A stretch of 64,000 bases of DNA, taken from NCBI GenBank assembly GCA_035539135.1, contig DATLJD010000005.1, forward strand, positions 137,810-201,809, given 5' to 3'. The notes below the pieces were generated by a model. It did no database searches. It saw nothing but the letters and a program-made list of their open reading frames with translations, and had not been told where the DNA came from. Within the stretch, counting starts at the first letter, position 1. Each line of letters opens with the position of its first letter. The position numbers were made by a program, and so were the translations under genes. Below are positions 52,446 through 63,382 of the stretch, piece after piece. The DNA comes from JABFWF01 sp035539135 (GTDB lineage Bacteria > Pseudomonadota > Gammaproteobacteria > Xanthomonadales > Xanthomonadaceae).

Positions 52446-55226
52446 TCAGTGGGCCTCGTCCCAGTCCTGGCCGACCCCGGTGTCGACCACCAGCGGCACC
52501 CGCAATTCAGCGGCCGCGGCCATCCGCCGGACCACCTCCGCGCGCAGCGCCTCGACGAAGCCGTCCTCCACCTCGAACACCAGTTCGTCGTGCACCTGCA
52601 GCACCATCAGCGCGCGTTCGCGGTGGCTGGCGAGCCAGCCGTCGATGTCGATCATCGCGCGCTTGATGATGTCGGCGGCGGTGCCCTGCATCGGCGCGTT
52701 GATCGCCGCGCGCTCGGCGCCTGCGCGCAGGCCGGCGTTGCGGGCGGCGATGTTCTCCAGGTACAGCCGGCGGCCGAACACGGTCTCCACGTAGCCCTGC
52801 TCGCGCGCCTGCTGGCGGGTGCGCTCCATGAAGTCGCGCACGCCCGGATAGCGGCTGAAGTACAGCGCGATGTAGTCCTGCGCCTCGCCGCGGGAAATCC
52901 CGAGCTGCCTGGCGAGCCCGAACGCGCTCATCCCGTACATCAGGCCGAAGTTGATCGCCTTGGCGGCGCGCCGCTCGTTCGGCTCGACCGCGTCCAGCGG
53001 CTTGCCCATCACCTCGGCCGCGGTCGCGCGGTGGATGTCCACGCCGGAGGAGAACGCGCGCAGCAGCGCCGGGTCCTCGGACAGGTGGGCCATGATCCGC
53101 AGCTCGATCTGCGAGTAGTCGGCGGCCAGCAGGCGCCGGCCTTGCGGGGCGACGAAGGCCTTGCGGATGCGGCGGCCGTCCTCGGTGCGGATCGGGATGT
53201 TCTGCAGGTTCGGATCGTTGGACGACAGCCGCCCGGTGGCGGCGCCGGCCTGGTGGTAACTGGTGTGCACGCGGCCGGTGTTGGGGTTGACCATGCCCGG
53301 CAGCTTGTCGGTGTAGGTGCCGCGCAGCTTGGCCAGGCTGCGGTAGTCGAGGATCACCCGCGGCAGCGCGTGCTGGTCGGCGATCGCCTCCAGCGCCTCC
53401 TCGTTCGCGCTCGGCTGGCCGGACGGCGTCTTCACCAGCGCCGGCAGCTTCAATTCGTCGTACAGCAGCGCGCAGACCTGCTTGGGCGAATCGAGGTTGA
53501 ACGTGCGGCCGGCGAGCTCGGTCGCCTGCTGCTGCAGTTCCAGCATGCGCCGGCCGAGGTCGGCCGACTGCCGGCGCAGTTCCGCCACGTCCACCAGCAC
53601 GCCGTTGGCCTCCACCCGTTCGAGCACCGGCACCAGCGGCACCTCGATCTCGCGGTAGACGCGCTCGATCGCGGGCTCGGCGGCCAGGCGCGGGCCCAGC
53701 ACGCGGTGCAGGCGCAGGGTGACGTCGGCGTCCTCGGCCGCGTAGCGCGCGGCGTCGTCGATGGCCACTTGCGAAAAGCGGATCTGCTTCGCGCCCTTGC
53801 CGGCGACGTCCTCGTAGCGGACGGTGTCGTAGCCGAGGTAGCGCTTGGCCAGCGAATCCATGTCGTGGCGGCTGGCGCCGGCGTTGTACACGAAGCTTTC
53901 CAGCATCGTGTCCTCGGCGTAGCCGCGCACCTCCACCCCGTGGCAGCGCAGCACGTGCAGGTCGTACTTGCCGTGGTGGCCGATCTTGCGCTTGCCGGGA
54001 TCGGCGAACAGCGGGCGCAGGGCGTCGAGGACCTCCGCGCGCGGCAGTTGCGCCGGCGCGCCGGGATAGTCATGGCCGACCGGGATGTAGGCGGCGCGGC
54101 CGGGCTCGACCGCCACGCTGATTCCGACCAGCGCCGCGCACAGCGGATCCAGCGCGTCGGTCTCGGTATCGAAGGCGAAGGCGTCGGCCGCCCGCAGGCG
54201 CTCGATCCAGGCGTCGAGCTGTTCGCGGGTCAGCACCGTCTCGTGCTCGCCCGGCGCGGACAGCGCGGGGTCGATGCCGTCCTCCGGCTTCGCCCCGGCG
54301 CGCGCCCAGCCGGCCTCGGTGCCGCGCATGCTGATGTTGCGCTCGACCGCCTGGGCCGGCTTGCCGCCGCCGTCCAGTTCGCGCAGGGCCTGGCTGAAAC
54401 CGTAGCGCGCGTACAGCACCCGCAGCGCGTCCACGTCGCGTGGTCGCAGCTTCAGTTCGTGCGCCGCGGCCGGCAGGGCGACGTCGGTCTTGATCGTCAC
54501 CAGCGTGCGGTTGAGCGGCAGCCGCTCCAGCGCCGCGCGCAGGTTGTCGCCGATCTTGCCGCCGATCTTCGCCGCGTTGGCGATCACGCCGTCCAGCGAG
54601 CCGTGCTCGGCCAGCCACTTCGCGGCGGTCTTCGGCCCGCACTTCTCCACGCCGATGACGTTGTCGATGCTGTCGCCCATCAGCGCCAGCAGGTCCACGA
54701 TCTGGCCGGCGCGCACGCCGAACTTGGCGATCACCGCCTCGTCCGAATCCATCACGCTGCCGCTCATGGTGTTGACCAGGCGGATGCTGCCGCCGCCTTC
54801 GTGGCGTCCCACCAACTGGGCAAAGTCCTTGTCGCCGGTGGAGATGGTGACGTCCACGCCGGCGCGCGCGGCCTCCAGCGCGAGCGTGCCGATCACGTCG
54901 TCGGCTTCCACGCCCTCGATCCGCAGCAGCGGCAGGCCGAGCGCCTCCACGATCTCGCACATCGGCTGCAGCTGCGCGCGCAGGTCGTCCGGCATCGGCG
55001 CGCGGGTGGCCTTGTACGCGGGGTAGAGGTCGTCGCGGAAGGTCTTGCCGGGCGCGTCCACCACGAACGCGGCGCAGTCGGGCTGCTCGTTGAGGTGCGC
55101 GCGCAGCATGTTGACCACGCCGAACAGCGCGCCGGTCGGCTCGCCGGCGGCGTTGGTCAGCGGCGGCAGCGCGTGGAAGGCGCGGTAGACGTAGGACGAC
55201 CCGTCGATCAGGACCAGCTTCGGCAT
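52446..55226 (-). CDS. polA: DNA polymerase I
   Basis: DNA repair and Okazaki-fragment polymerase of 926 residues with all three domains. The N-terminal 5'-3' exonuclease starts MPKLVLIDGSSYVYRAFHALPP, and shows YKATRAPMPDDL, GVEADDVIGTLA and GDKDFAQLV. The proofreading domain is intact, with FDTETDALD holding the metal-binding Asp and Glu. The polymerase domain carries motif A ADYSQIELRIMAHLS, RRAAKAINFGLMYGMSAFGLARQLG and motif C QVHDELVFEV. Length matches E. coli PolA (928). There is no ribosome site; TAGAAT stands six bases before the ATG, suggesting leaderless mRNA. The DUF2782 gene is divergent, 86 bp away. Confidence 0.98.
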   Translation of the reverse strand: MPKLVLIDGSSYVYRAFHALPPLTNAAGEPTGALFGVVNMLRAHLNEQPDCAAFVVDAPGKTFRDDLYPAYKATRAPMPDDLRAQLQPMCEIVEALGLPLLRIEGVEADDVIGTLALEAARAGVDVTISTGDKDFAQLVGRHEGGGSIRLVNTMSGSVMDSDEAVIAKFGVRAGQIVDLLALMGDSIDNVIGVEKCGPKTAAKWLAEHGSLDGVIANAAKIGGKIGDNLRAALERLPLNRTLVTIKTDVALPAAAHELKLRPRDVDALRVLYARYGFSQALRELDGGGKPAQAVERNISMRGTEAGWARAGAKPEDGIDPALSAPGEHETVLTREQLDAWIERLRAADAFAFDTETDALDPLCAALVGISVAVEPGRAAYIPVGHDYPGAPAQLPRAEVLDALRPLFADPGKRKIGHHGKYDLHVLRCHGVEVRGYAEDTMLESFVYNAGASRHDMDSLAKRYLGYDTVRYEDVAGKGAKQIRFSQVAIDDAARYAAEDADVTLRLHRVLGPRLAAEPAIERVYREIEVPLVPVLERVEANGVLVDVAELRRQSADLGRRMLELQQQATELAGRTFNLDSPKQVCALLYDELKLPALVKTPSGQPSANEEALEAIADQHALPRVILDYRSLAKLRGTYTDKLPGMVNPNTGRVHTSYHQAGAATGRLSSNDPNLQNIPIRTEDGRRIRKAFVAPQGRRLLAADYSQIELRIMAHLSEDPALLRAFSSGVDIHRATAAEVMGKPLDAVEPNERRAAKAINFGLMYGMSAFGLARQLGISRGEAQDYIALYFSRYPGVRDFMERTRQQAREQGYVETVFGRRLYLENIAARNAGLRAGAERAAINAPMQGTAADIIKRAMIDIDGWLASHRERALMVLQVHDELVFEVEDGFVEALRAEVVRRMAAAAELRVPLVVDTGVGQDWDEAH

Positions 55227-55232
55227 CCGCGG

Positions 55233-55238
55233 ATTCTA
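55233..55238 (-). promoter_or_regulatory. -10 box of a probable leaderless promoter, polA
   Basis: Minus-strand TAGAAT with exactly six bases (CCGCGG) to the polA ATG at 55226 and no Shine-Dalgarno sequence. Confidence 0.55.
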
Positions 55239-55312
55239 CGCCGGGCCCGCTGCATGCAGGCCGACCACGCAGCGGGGGCATAATCGCCGGCACACCCGCC
55301 GCGGAGTCCGCC

Positions 55313-55591
55313 ATGCGCAAGGGCATCGTCGTCGCGACCGCCAGCCTGCTGCTGTCCGCCTGCGCCAGCCTGGGCGAGCCGGCGGTCCCGCCCGGGGCGG
55401 TCGAGACCACCCGCACCGAACCGAACGGCGACGTGGTCTCCGAGTACCGCGTCGACGGCCAGCTGCGGATGGTGCGGGTGCAGCCGCTGCGCGGTCCCGT
55501 CTACTACCTGATCGACCACGACGGCGACGGCCACGTCGACCGCGACAAGGGCGAGGTCTCGCCGGTCTACTACCGGATCTACGGCTGGTAG
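55313..55591 (+). CDS. DUF2782 lipoprotein-like protein
   Basis: A 92-residue exported protein of the DUF2782 family. The N-terminus is a lipoprotein signal with lipobox LSAC (Cys16 in LLLSACASLG). The mature part is acidic, with VETTRTEPNGDVVSEYRVDGQLRMVRVQP and a calcium-like loop DHDGDGHVDRDKGEV, ending YYRIYGW. Function is unknown. CATAAT at 55279-55284 is a possible -10, and GGAG nine bases before the ATG the ribosome site. It is divergent from polA, an arrangement seen in related genomes. Confidence 0.87.
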   Translation: MRKGIVVATASLLLSACASLGEPAVPPGAVETTRTEPNGDVVSEYRVDGQLRMVRVQPLRGPVYYLIDHDGDGHVDRDKGEVSPVYYRIYGW

Positions 55592-55655
55592 CAGCAGGGG
55601 CTCGCGACCGGATTACCTGGGCGCTGCGCCAACAGCAAAAGCAGACACCTCGCGA

Positions 55656-55765
55656 GCGCGCCGGGTGGGAGAGGCAGGCAGGACACGCCGTGAATCCATC
55701 CATGGAGGCTCGGATGCGCCATCCATGGCGCATACGGTCCTGCCCACCTCTCCCACCCGGCGCGC
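55656..55765. repeat. A-type palindromic repeat, copy 1
   Basis: A 110-bp inverted repeat. The outer arms are GCGCGCCGGGTGGGAGAGG and CCTCTCCCACCCGGCGCGC, extended inward by the imperfect pair CAGGCAGGAC / GTCCTGCCCA. Inside are two smaller palindromes, TCCAT-CC-ATGGA and ATGCGCCAT-CC-ATGGCGCAT. Further copies lie at 63047-63156, 63383-63492 and 63727-63836, all 110 bp. Confidence 0.9.
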
Positions 55766-55790
55766 CCCACCTCTCTCGCCGCCCGGCTTT

Positions 55791-55860
55791 CGTAGAGCGG
55801 AGCTTGCTCCGCTGCACCGGCACCCGGATTGCGTGGCAGCGGAGCGAGCTCCGCTCTACG
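55791..55860. repeat. C-type palindrome (GTAGAGCGGAGC family)
   Basis: A 24-bp arm CGTAGAGCGGAG...CTCCGCTG and its inverted partner ending CTCCGCTCTACG differ at one position. Each arm is itself a small palindrome (AGCGGAGC-TT-GCTCCGCT). Partial copies lie at 31968-32029, 61440-61464, 62979-63003 and between the A and B elements of the 63-kb array. Confidence 0.85.
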
Positions 55861-55888
55861 GCAAGCCGCGAGGATCTTTCCCGAGCGA

Positions 55889-55991
55889 CCGGGAGGGCGG
55901 GGGTGTTGCGTCAGCGCGCCATGGATGGCGCGCGCCCGCATCTGGGCATGGATGCCCAGCTAAGGGAAAAGCAATACCCCCGCCCTCCCGG
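55889..55991. repeat. B-type palindromic repeat, copy 1
   Basis: A 103-bp inverted repeat with arms CCGGGAGGGCGGGGGTGTTG and CAATACCCCCGCCCTCCCGG (one G-T-type mismatch). Inside are GCGCGCCAT-GG-ATGGCGCGC and CTGGGCAT-GG-ATGCCCAG. Copies lie at 63221-63324, 63564-63668 and 63911-64000 (cut by the window edge). Confidence 0.9.
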
Positions 55992-56072
55992 GCGCGGGCC
56001 CGGGAACTGCCCGGCACGCTCGCAGACAGTCGCGCGCCCCGACCTGCTTGGCGGTTAGCCCCCGTGCGACCG

Positions 56073-57122
56073 CTATCCGCGCGGCCCGCCCATCACCGGC
56101 AGCACCACGCCGTTGACGTAGCTCGCGCAGGCCGGCGAAGCGAGGAAGACGTAGGCCGGCGAGATTTCCTCCGGCTGCGCCGGACGGCCCATGTCGCTGT
56201 CCTTGCCGAAGTCGGCGACCTTCTTCGCCGGCTGGTCGGACGGGTTGAGCGGGGTCCACACCGGGCCGGGCGCCACCGCGTTCACCCGGATGCCGCGCTC
56301 GAGCAGGTTGGCCGCCAGCGACTTGGTGAAGGCGTGGATCGCGCCCTTGGTCGCCGAGTAGTCGAGCAGGCTCTTGCTGCCGAACAGCGCGGTCTCCGAG
56401 CCGGTGTTGATGATGCTGCCGCCCTCGGTCATGTGCGGCAGCGCCGCGCGCGCCATGTGGAAGTAGCCGCCGATGTTGGTCTGCAGGGTTTCCTGCAGGT
56501 GCTCCTCGGTGATGTCCTCCAGGGTCTTGCTGTGCTGCTGGAAGGCGGCGTTGTTGACCAGCACGTCGATCCGGCCCAGCGCGTCCAGCGTCTGCTCCAC
56601 CGCCTGCTCGCAGAAGCGCGGATCCTTGACGTCGCCGCGGATCGCGATGCAGCGCCGGCCCTCCCGCTCGACGTACTCGCGGGTGGTGTCGGCGTCGCGG
56701 TCCTCGCTGAGGTAGACCAGGGCGATGTCGGCGCCCTCGCGCGCGAACAGCACCGCGACCGCGCGGCCGATGCCGGAGTCGCCGCCGGTCACCAGCGCGA
56801 CCATGTCGCGCAGCTTGCCGCTGCCTTCGTAGTCGGGCGCGAGGAAGCGCGGCTGCGGGTCGAGCTTGTGTTCGTGGCCGGGCTTGGCCTGGTGCTGCTT
56901 CGGCAAGGGGTTTTCGGGCTGCCGGCGCGGACCGGCCTGGACCGGCTGCTTCTTCGCCTTGCCGCCCGCCGGCTTGCCGGCGGCCTGTTTCGCCGCCTGC
57001 TTGCGCGCCGTGGCGCGCTCGTTGCGCGCCTCGGCTTCCTGCTGGATCTCGCGCTGCCTCGCCGCGCTGCCGCGGCGGCTGGACGCCGCCGTCCTGCCGC
57101 TCTTCCTGGCGCTGGTCGCCAT
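56073..57122 (-). CDS. SDR family oxidoreductase with basic N-terminal extension (YghA-like)
   Basis: Short-chain dehydrogenase of the YghA/glucose-1-dehydrogenase-like branch, 349 residues. The Rossmann motif VTGGDSGIGRA is at about 111-121, NNAA in VLVNNAAFQQ, the catalytic Ser in NTGSETALFG and YSATKGA with Tyr and Lys. The start at 57122 has GAGG upstream. The N-terminus is unusual. Homologues begin near residue 75 (PENPLPKQHQAKPG), but here about 75 more residues rich in Lys, Ala, Arg and Gln precede it (KQAAKQAAGKPAGGKAKKQ), a histone-like or disordered tail. Substrate is unknown. It is on the same strand as uvrD, 61 bp downstream. Confidence 0.9.
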   Translation of the reverse strand: MATSARKSGRTAASSRRGSAARQREIQQEAEARNERATARKQAAKQAAGKPAGGKAKKQPVQAGPRRQPENPLPKQHQAKPGHEHKLDPQPRFLAPDYEGSGKLRDMVALVTGGDSGIGRAVAVLFAREGADIALVYLSEDRDADTTREYVEREGRRCIAIRGDVKDPRFCEQAVEQTLDALGRIDVLVNNAAFQQHSKTLEDITEEHLQETLQTNIGGYFHMARAALPHMTEGGSIINTGSETALFGSKSLLDYSATKGAIHAFTKSLAANLLERGIRVNAVAPGPVWTPLNPSDQPAKKVADFGKDSDMGRPAQPEEISPAYVFLASPACASYVNGVVLPVMGGPRG

Positions 57123-57183
57123 GCCTCGTGCTCCGCCGGTTGCCCGCGGCAATCGTCGGCGCGCCGGCGTTCAGGGCGCGTGA

Positions 57184-59379
<2,196 letters not shown>

Positions 59380-59385
59380 CCGTGC

Positions 59386-59391
59386 ATTCTA
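59386..59391 (-). promoter_or_regulatory. -10 box of a probable leaderless promoter, uvrD
   Basis: Minus-strand TAGAAT with exactly six bases (GCACGG) before the uvrD ATG at 59379 and no Shine-Dalgarno sequence. Confidence 0.55.
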
Positions 59392-59518
59392 CGGAGCGGC
59401 GCACGCGCGCCCCGTGCGCGGCGGCGCATCCCCGGGTGCCGATCGGCCGCATGACCATGGGTGGATGCCGGCTCCGTCCCCGCCGCGTACCCTATGGCCA
59501 AATGCCTGGAGCCTGTCC

Positions 59519-61405
59519 ATGAATGCAGTCCGCCGCGGTCCGATCGCCCGCCTGTTCATCGGCGCGTGGGACGCGCTCAACTTCACCCGCCGCCTGGTCT
59601 TCAACCTGATCTTCCTGGTCCTGCTGGTGCTGGTGGTGGTCGCGGTGCTGAGCGCCGACGGCGGCCGCCGGGTGCTGGCCGACCGCACCACCCTGGTGAT
59701 CGCGCCGCAGGGCGCGCTGGTCGAGCAGTACAGCGCCGACCCGTTCACCCGCGGGCTGGCCAAGGCCACCGGCGACGACAGCGCGGGCGAAGTGCAGCTG
59801 CGCGACCTGTTGCGCGCGCTGGACGCCGCCCGCACCGACAAGCGCATCGAGCGCGTGCTGCTGCGCACCGACCGCATGCGCTTCTCCGGCTACGCCTCGA
59901 TCCGAGAGGTCGCCGCGGCGCTGGCGCAGCTGCGCGCGGCCGGCAAGCAGGTGGTGGCGTTCGGCGAAAACATGGACCAGCAACAGTACCTGCTCGCCGC
60001 GCAGGCCGACGAGGTCTACATCGACCCGATGGGCGGCCTGCTGCTCGAGGGCCTGGGCCGCTACCGCCAGTACTACCGCGAGGGCCTGCAGGACAAGCTC
60101 GGCGTGGACGTGCACCTGTTCCGCGTCGGCGAGTACAAGTCGGCGGCCGAACCCTACATCCTCGACGCCGCGTCGCCGGAGTCCAAGGAAGCCGACCTGT
60201 TCTGGATGAACGACATCTGGCAGCGCTTCCTCGCCGACATCGCCAAGGCGCGCGGGCTGACCGCGCAGCAGCTGGCCACCGACATCGACACCCTGCCGCA
60301 GGGCATCGAGGCCGCCGGCGGCGACCTCGCCCGCTACGCGCTGCAGCACAAGCTGGTCGACGGCCTGAAGACCGAGGAGCAGGTCGACACCCTGCTGGCC
60401 GAGCGCGGCGTCGCCGATGCCGACGCCGACGGCGGCTTCCGCCGGGTGGAGCTGGACGAATACCTCAAGCACGTGGACGGCCCGCTGCAGGCGGTGGACG
60501 AGCGCCCGCAGGTCGCGGTGGTGGTGGCCGAGGGCGAGATCGCCGGCGGCAAGCAGCCGCCGGGCAGCATCGGCGGCGAGTCGACCGCGGCGCTGCTGCA
60601 CGAGGCGCGCGACGACGACAGCGTGCGCGCGGTGGTGCTGCGGGTGGATTCGCCGGGCGGCGAGGTGTTCGCCTCCGAGCAGATCCGCCGCGAGGTGGTC
60701 GCGCTGAAGAAGGCCGGCAAGCCGGTGATCGTCTCGATGGGCGACCTCGCCGCGTCGGGCGGCTACTGGATCAGCATGAACGCCGACCGCATTTACGCCG
60801 ACCCGTCGACGATCACCGGTTCCATCGGCATCTTCGGCCTGATCCCGACCCTGCCGCGCGCGCTCGACAAGATCGGCGTGCACACCGACGGCGTCGGCAC
60901 CACGCCGTTCGCCGGCGCCTTCGACCTGACCCGCCCGCTCGACCCCCGGGTCGGCGAGGTGATCCAGTCGGTGATCGACAAGGGTTACCGCGACTTCACC
61001 GGGCGGGTGGCGAAGGCGCGCCACCAGAGCGTGGCCCAGGTCGACGCGATCGCGCGCGGCCGGGTGTGGTCCGGCGCACAGGCGAAGGAGCGCGGGCTTG
61101 TGGACGCCTTCGGCGGGCTCGCCGACGCGATCGCCGACGCCGCGAAGGAAGCGAAGCTCGGCAAGCCGGGCAGCTGGCGCACGCGCTACATCGAAAAACC
61201 GATGACGCCGTTCGAGCGCTTCTTCCTGCGCCTGAGCGGCACCGACGCCGGCGCGGCGTGGCTGCGCGAATCCGCGCTGGCGCGGGCGTTGGTGGAACAC
61301 GCGGCGCCGCACAGCCGCGCCGACTTCCGCCTGCTGGACGCGGCGCTGAAGCCGCGCCCGGGCGTGCCGGTGAAGGCGCTGGCGCACTGCTTCTGCGGGC
61401 TGTAG
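59519..61405 (+). CDS. sppA: signal peptide peptidase SppA, 67 kDa type
   Basis: Membrane-anchored serine protease that digests cleaved signal peptides. The 628-residue protein is the long, two-domain form. An N-terminal helix (about 26-44) is followed by two homologous crotonase-like domains. The catalytic Lys207 (RVGEYKSAAEPY) in the first and Ser413 (DLAASGGYWISM) in the second match the Lys209/Ser409 dyad of E. coli SppA. Further motifs are VVLRVDSPGGEVFASEQI and SITGSIGIF-like STITGSIGIFG. TGGAG stands seven bases before the ATG; the longer frame adds 57 unlikely residues. It faces away from uvrD. Confidence 0.96.
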   Translation: MNAVRRGPIARLFIGAWDALNFTRRLVFNLIFLVLLVLVVVAVLSADGGRRVLADRTTLVIAPQGALVEQYSADPFTRGLAKATGDDSAGEVQLRDLLRALDAARTDKRIERVLLRTDRMRFSGYASIREVAAALAQLRAAGKQVVAFGENMDQQQYLLAAQADEVYIDPMGGLLLEGLGRYRQYYREGLQDKLGVDVHLFRVGEYKSAAEPYILDAASPESKEADLFWMNDIWQRFLADIAKARGLTAQQLATDIDTLPQGIEAAGGDLARYALQHKLVDGLKTEEQVDTLLAERGVADADADGGFRRVELDEYLKHVDGPLQAVDERPQVAVVVAEGEIAGGKQPPGSIGGESTAALLHEARDDDSVRAVVLRVDSPGGEVFASEQIRREVVALKKAGKPVIVSMGDLAASGGYWISMNADRIYADPSTITGSIGIFGLIPTLPRALDKIGVHTDGVGTTPFAGAFDLTRPLDPRVGEVIQSVIDKGYRDFTGRVAKARHQSVAQVDAIARGRVWSGAQAKERGLVDAFGGLADAIADAAKEAKLGKPGSWRTRYIEKPMTPFERFFLRLSGTDAGAAWLRESALARALVEHAAPHSRADFRLLDAALKPRPGVPVKALAHCFCGL

Positions 61406-61439
61406 GCCCGACGCGCGGAGGCTGCGTGTCGCGGCCGAC

Positions 61440-61464
61440 CGTACGGCGGAGCTTGCTCCGCTCC
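61440..61464. repeat. C-type palindrome, single arm
   Basis: GGCGGAGCTTGCTCCGCT in the gap between sppA and the convergent VOC gene. It may double as a terminator stem for either gene, although no T tract follows. Confidence 0.6.
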
Positions 61465-61468
61465 CCGG

Positions 61469-61852
61469 TCAGGGCGCCAGCGCGCTGACCATCACGTAGT
61501 AGCCGTCGGGATCGCGCAGGGCGAATTCCAGGGTGCCGGTGTTGGGGTTGCGGCTCGGCTCTTCGGCGAGCGTGGCGAAGGCGCGCGCCCGCTCGAGCGC
61601 GGCATCGAAATCGTCGACGCGGAAGAACAGCAGCAGCCCGTTGCCGGGCGTGGCCAGCGCCGGGTCGGCCAAGGTTGGGTGCTCGTGCGCGCCCCAGCGG
61701 TGCAGGCACAGCAGGACGGTGCCGTCCTCGTCGCGGACCTGGCCGAAGTCGTCGTGTGCCGGCGGCGCCGGCGGCTGCCCGAACAGCGCCTGGTACCAGC
61801 GCAGGCTGCGGTGGACGTCGGCGACGCCGACGATGGTCCAGGTGCGCTTCAT
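61469..61852 (-). CDS. VOC/glyoxalase superfamily protein
   Basis: A 127-residue vicinal-oxygen-chelate domain protein of the bleomycin-resistance/glyoxalase-like type. Two beta-alpha-beta-beta-beta units are visible: VGVADVHRSLRWYQALFGQ with VLLCLHRWGAHEHP, then LLLFFRVDDFDAALERARAF with LEFALRDPDGYYVMVSAL. His and Glu residues in those strands could bind a metal. No substrate can be assigned. It is convergent with sppA and lies 20 bp downstream of a small lipoprotein gene on the same strand, so the two may be co-transcribed. Confidence 0.87.
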   Translation of the reverse strand: MKRTWTIVGVADVHRSLRWYQALFGQPPAPPAHDDFGQVRDEDGTVLLCLHRWGAHEHPTLADPALATPGNGLLLFFRVDDFDAALERARAFATLAEEPSRNPNTGTLEFALRDPDGYYVMVSALAP

Positions 61853-61872
61853 GGCCTGGCTGCCCGCCCGCG

Positions 61873-62106
61873 CTAGCCCCCCGTCTGCGCCTCGATCGCG
61901 TCGCGCTGCTGCTGCGCGGCGTCCTGGACCTGGGCGTCGACCGCCCTGGCCTCGTCGATCGGCGCCTGGATCGCGTCGCGCAGTTCGGTCGCCTGCGCGG
62001 CCTGCGGCTCGGGCGGGTCCTGCTTGTCGGGCGGCACCGGCTTGCTGCAGGCGGCGAGGACGAACGCCGCGGCGAGGGCGGCGAGGGCGGGGCGCGGGGC
62101 GTGCAT
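61873..62106 (-). CDS. small lipoprotein of unknown function
   Basis: A 77-residue protein with a lipoprotein signal: MHAPRPALAALAAAFVLAAC, the lipobox LAAC giving Cys20 as the lipid-modified residue. The mature part is a Pro-rich linker (SKPVPPDKQDPPEP) then a helical, Gln/Ala/Asp-rich stretch (ELRDAIQAPIDEARAVDAQVQ) that could be a coiled coil. No family is recognised. AGGAG eight bases before the ATG supports it. It is divergent from the SDR gene at 62168. Confidence 0.75.
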   Translation of the reverse strand: MHAPRPALAALAAAFVLAACSKPVPPDKQDPPEPQAAQATELRDAIQAPIDEARAVDAQVQDAAQQQRDAIEAQTGG

Positions 62107-62167
62107 GACGAAGCTCCTGCGGGGGCCTGCGGCTATCCTACGCCGGTCACGTTGCCGAGGACGCGCC

Positions 62168-62965
62168 ATGCACGGTTCGCAGGACACGCCGCAACGCAGC
62201 CGCTGGCGGCTGGACGGCCAGCTCGCGCTGGTGACCGGAGGCAGCGCCGGGATCGGCCGGGCGATCGCGCGCGAGCTGCTCGGCTTCGGCGCCGACGTGC
62301 TGCTCGCGGCGCGCGACGCGTCGCTGCTGGAGCAGGTGCGCGGCGAGCTGCTGGAGGACTTCCCGGAGCGCGAGGTGCAGGTGTTCGCCGCCGACGTCGC
62401 GCAGGACGAGCAGCGGCGCGAGCTGCTGGACTGGGTCGAGGACTTCGGCGAGGGCCTGCATGTGCTGGTCAACAACGCCGGCGGCAACCTGACCCGCGCG
62501 GCGACCGAGTACGCGGAAGACGAGTGGCGGCAGATCTTCGAGATCAACCTGTTCTCCGCCTTCGAACTGTCGCGCTACGCGCATCCGTTGCTGACGAAGC
62601 ATGCCGCCTCCAGCATCGTCAACGTCGGCAGCGTGTCCGGCGTCACCCACGTGCGCAGCGGCGCGCCGTACGGGATGAGCAAGGCGGCGATGCACCAGAT
62701 GACCCGCAACCTGGCGGTGGAGTGGGCCGAGGACGGGATCCGGGTCAACTGCGTCGCGCCCTGGTACATCCGCACGCGCCGCACCCACGACAAGCTCGCC
62801 GATCCCGACTACCTCGACGAGGTGCTGCTGCGCACGCCGATGGGCCGCGTCGGCGAGCCGGAGGAAGTCGCCGCCGCGGTCGCCTTCCTGTGCCTGCCGG
62901 CGGCGAGCTACGTCACCGGCGAATGCATCGCGGTGGACGGCGGTTTCCTGCGCTACGGGTTCTAG
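62168..62965 (+). CDS. SDR family oxidoreductase (tropinone reductase-like)
   Basis: Classical short-chain dehydrogenase of 265 residues. NAD(P) motif VTGGSAGIGRA at about 22-32; NNAGG in LVNNAGGNL; catalytic Ser in NVGSVSGVTHV; YGMSKAA with Tyr and Lys; C-terminal GECIAVDGGFLRYGF. The Arg following the second strand (AARD) favours NADP. Sequence style is like tropinone-reductase-type SDRs, but bacterial members have varied substrates. The start at 62168 has GAGGA seven bases upstream. It is the last protein-coding gene before the repeat array. Confidence 0.9.
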   Translation: MHGSQDTPQRSRWRLDGQLALVTGGSAGIGRAIARELLGFGADVLLAARDASLLEQVRGELLEDFPEREVQVFAADVAQDEQRRELLDWVEDFGEGLHVLVNNAGGNLTRAATEYAEDEWRQIFEINLFSAFELSRYAHPLLTKHAASSIVNVGSVSGVTHVRSGAPYGMSKAAMHQMTRNLAVEWAEDGIRVNCVAPWYIRTRRTHDKLADPDYLDEVLLRTPMGRVGEPEEVAAAVAFLCLPAASYVTGECIAVDGGFLRYGF

Positions 62966-63046
62966 CGGCGCCCGCATTCGTAGAGCGGAGCTTGCTCCGC
63001 TGCGGAGCGGAGTGCTCAAGCGAGCCCAAAGTGCGAGTTCGCGCGA

Positions 63047-63156
63047 GCGCGTCGGGCGGGAGAGGCAGTCAGGACACGCCGTGAACCCATCCATGGGGGC
63101 TCGGATGCGCCATCCATGGCGCATACGGTCCTGCCTGCCTCTCCCACCCGACGCGC
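63047..63156. repeat. A-type palindromic repeat, copy 2
   Basis: Outer arms GCGCGTCGGGCGGGAGAGG / CCTCTCCCACCCGACGCGC; inner palindrome CCCAT-CC-ATGGG. Relative to copy 1, the outer C-G pair is changed to T-A on both sides and the inner outermost pair T-A to C-G on both sides. Confidence 0.88.
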
Positions 63157-63220
63157 CCCACCACGCTCGCAGGGGAGCAAGCCCCGCTCTACGGCAAGCC
63201 GCGAAGATCTTTCCGAGCGA

Positions 63221-63324
63221 CCGGGAGGCTGGGGGGTGTTGCGTCAGCGCGCCATGGATGGCGCGCGCCCGCATCAGGACAGGATGTCCTGCTAAGGGAA
63301 AAGCAATACCCCCCAGCCTCCCGG
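63221..63324. repeat. B-type palindromic repeat, copy 2
   Basis: Arms CCGGGAGGCTGGGGGGTG / CACC-type partner CCCCCCAGCCTCCCGG; both arms carry the change from GGGCGGGGG to GGCTGGGGGG. The third hairpin is CAGGACA-GGA-TGTCCTG, replacing the copy-1 stem with a different perfectly paired one. Confidence 0.88.
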
Positions 63325-63382
63325 GCGCGGGCCCACGATGCTTCCTGTTTTTTACCGGGCCAAGGCCGTCGGAGCGTCGCAA

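Larger units (their letters stand above)
55592..56072. other. intergenic region made of palindromic repeats
   Basis: This 481-bp gap between the DUF2782 gene and an SDR gene contains one A palindrome (55656-55765), one short REP-like palindrome (55791-55860) and one B palindrome (55889-55991). Peptides read from it (MDGFTACPACL and similar) are by-products of the repeat and recur at 63-64 kb. I see no gene in it. Confidence 0.8.
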
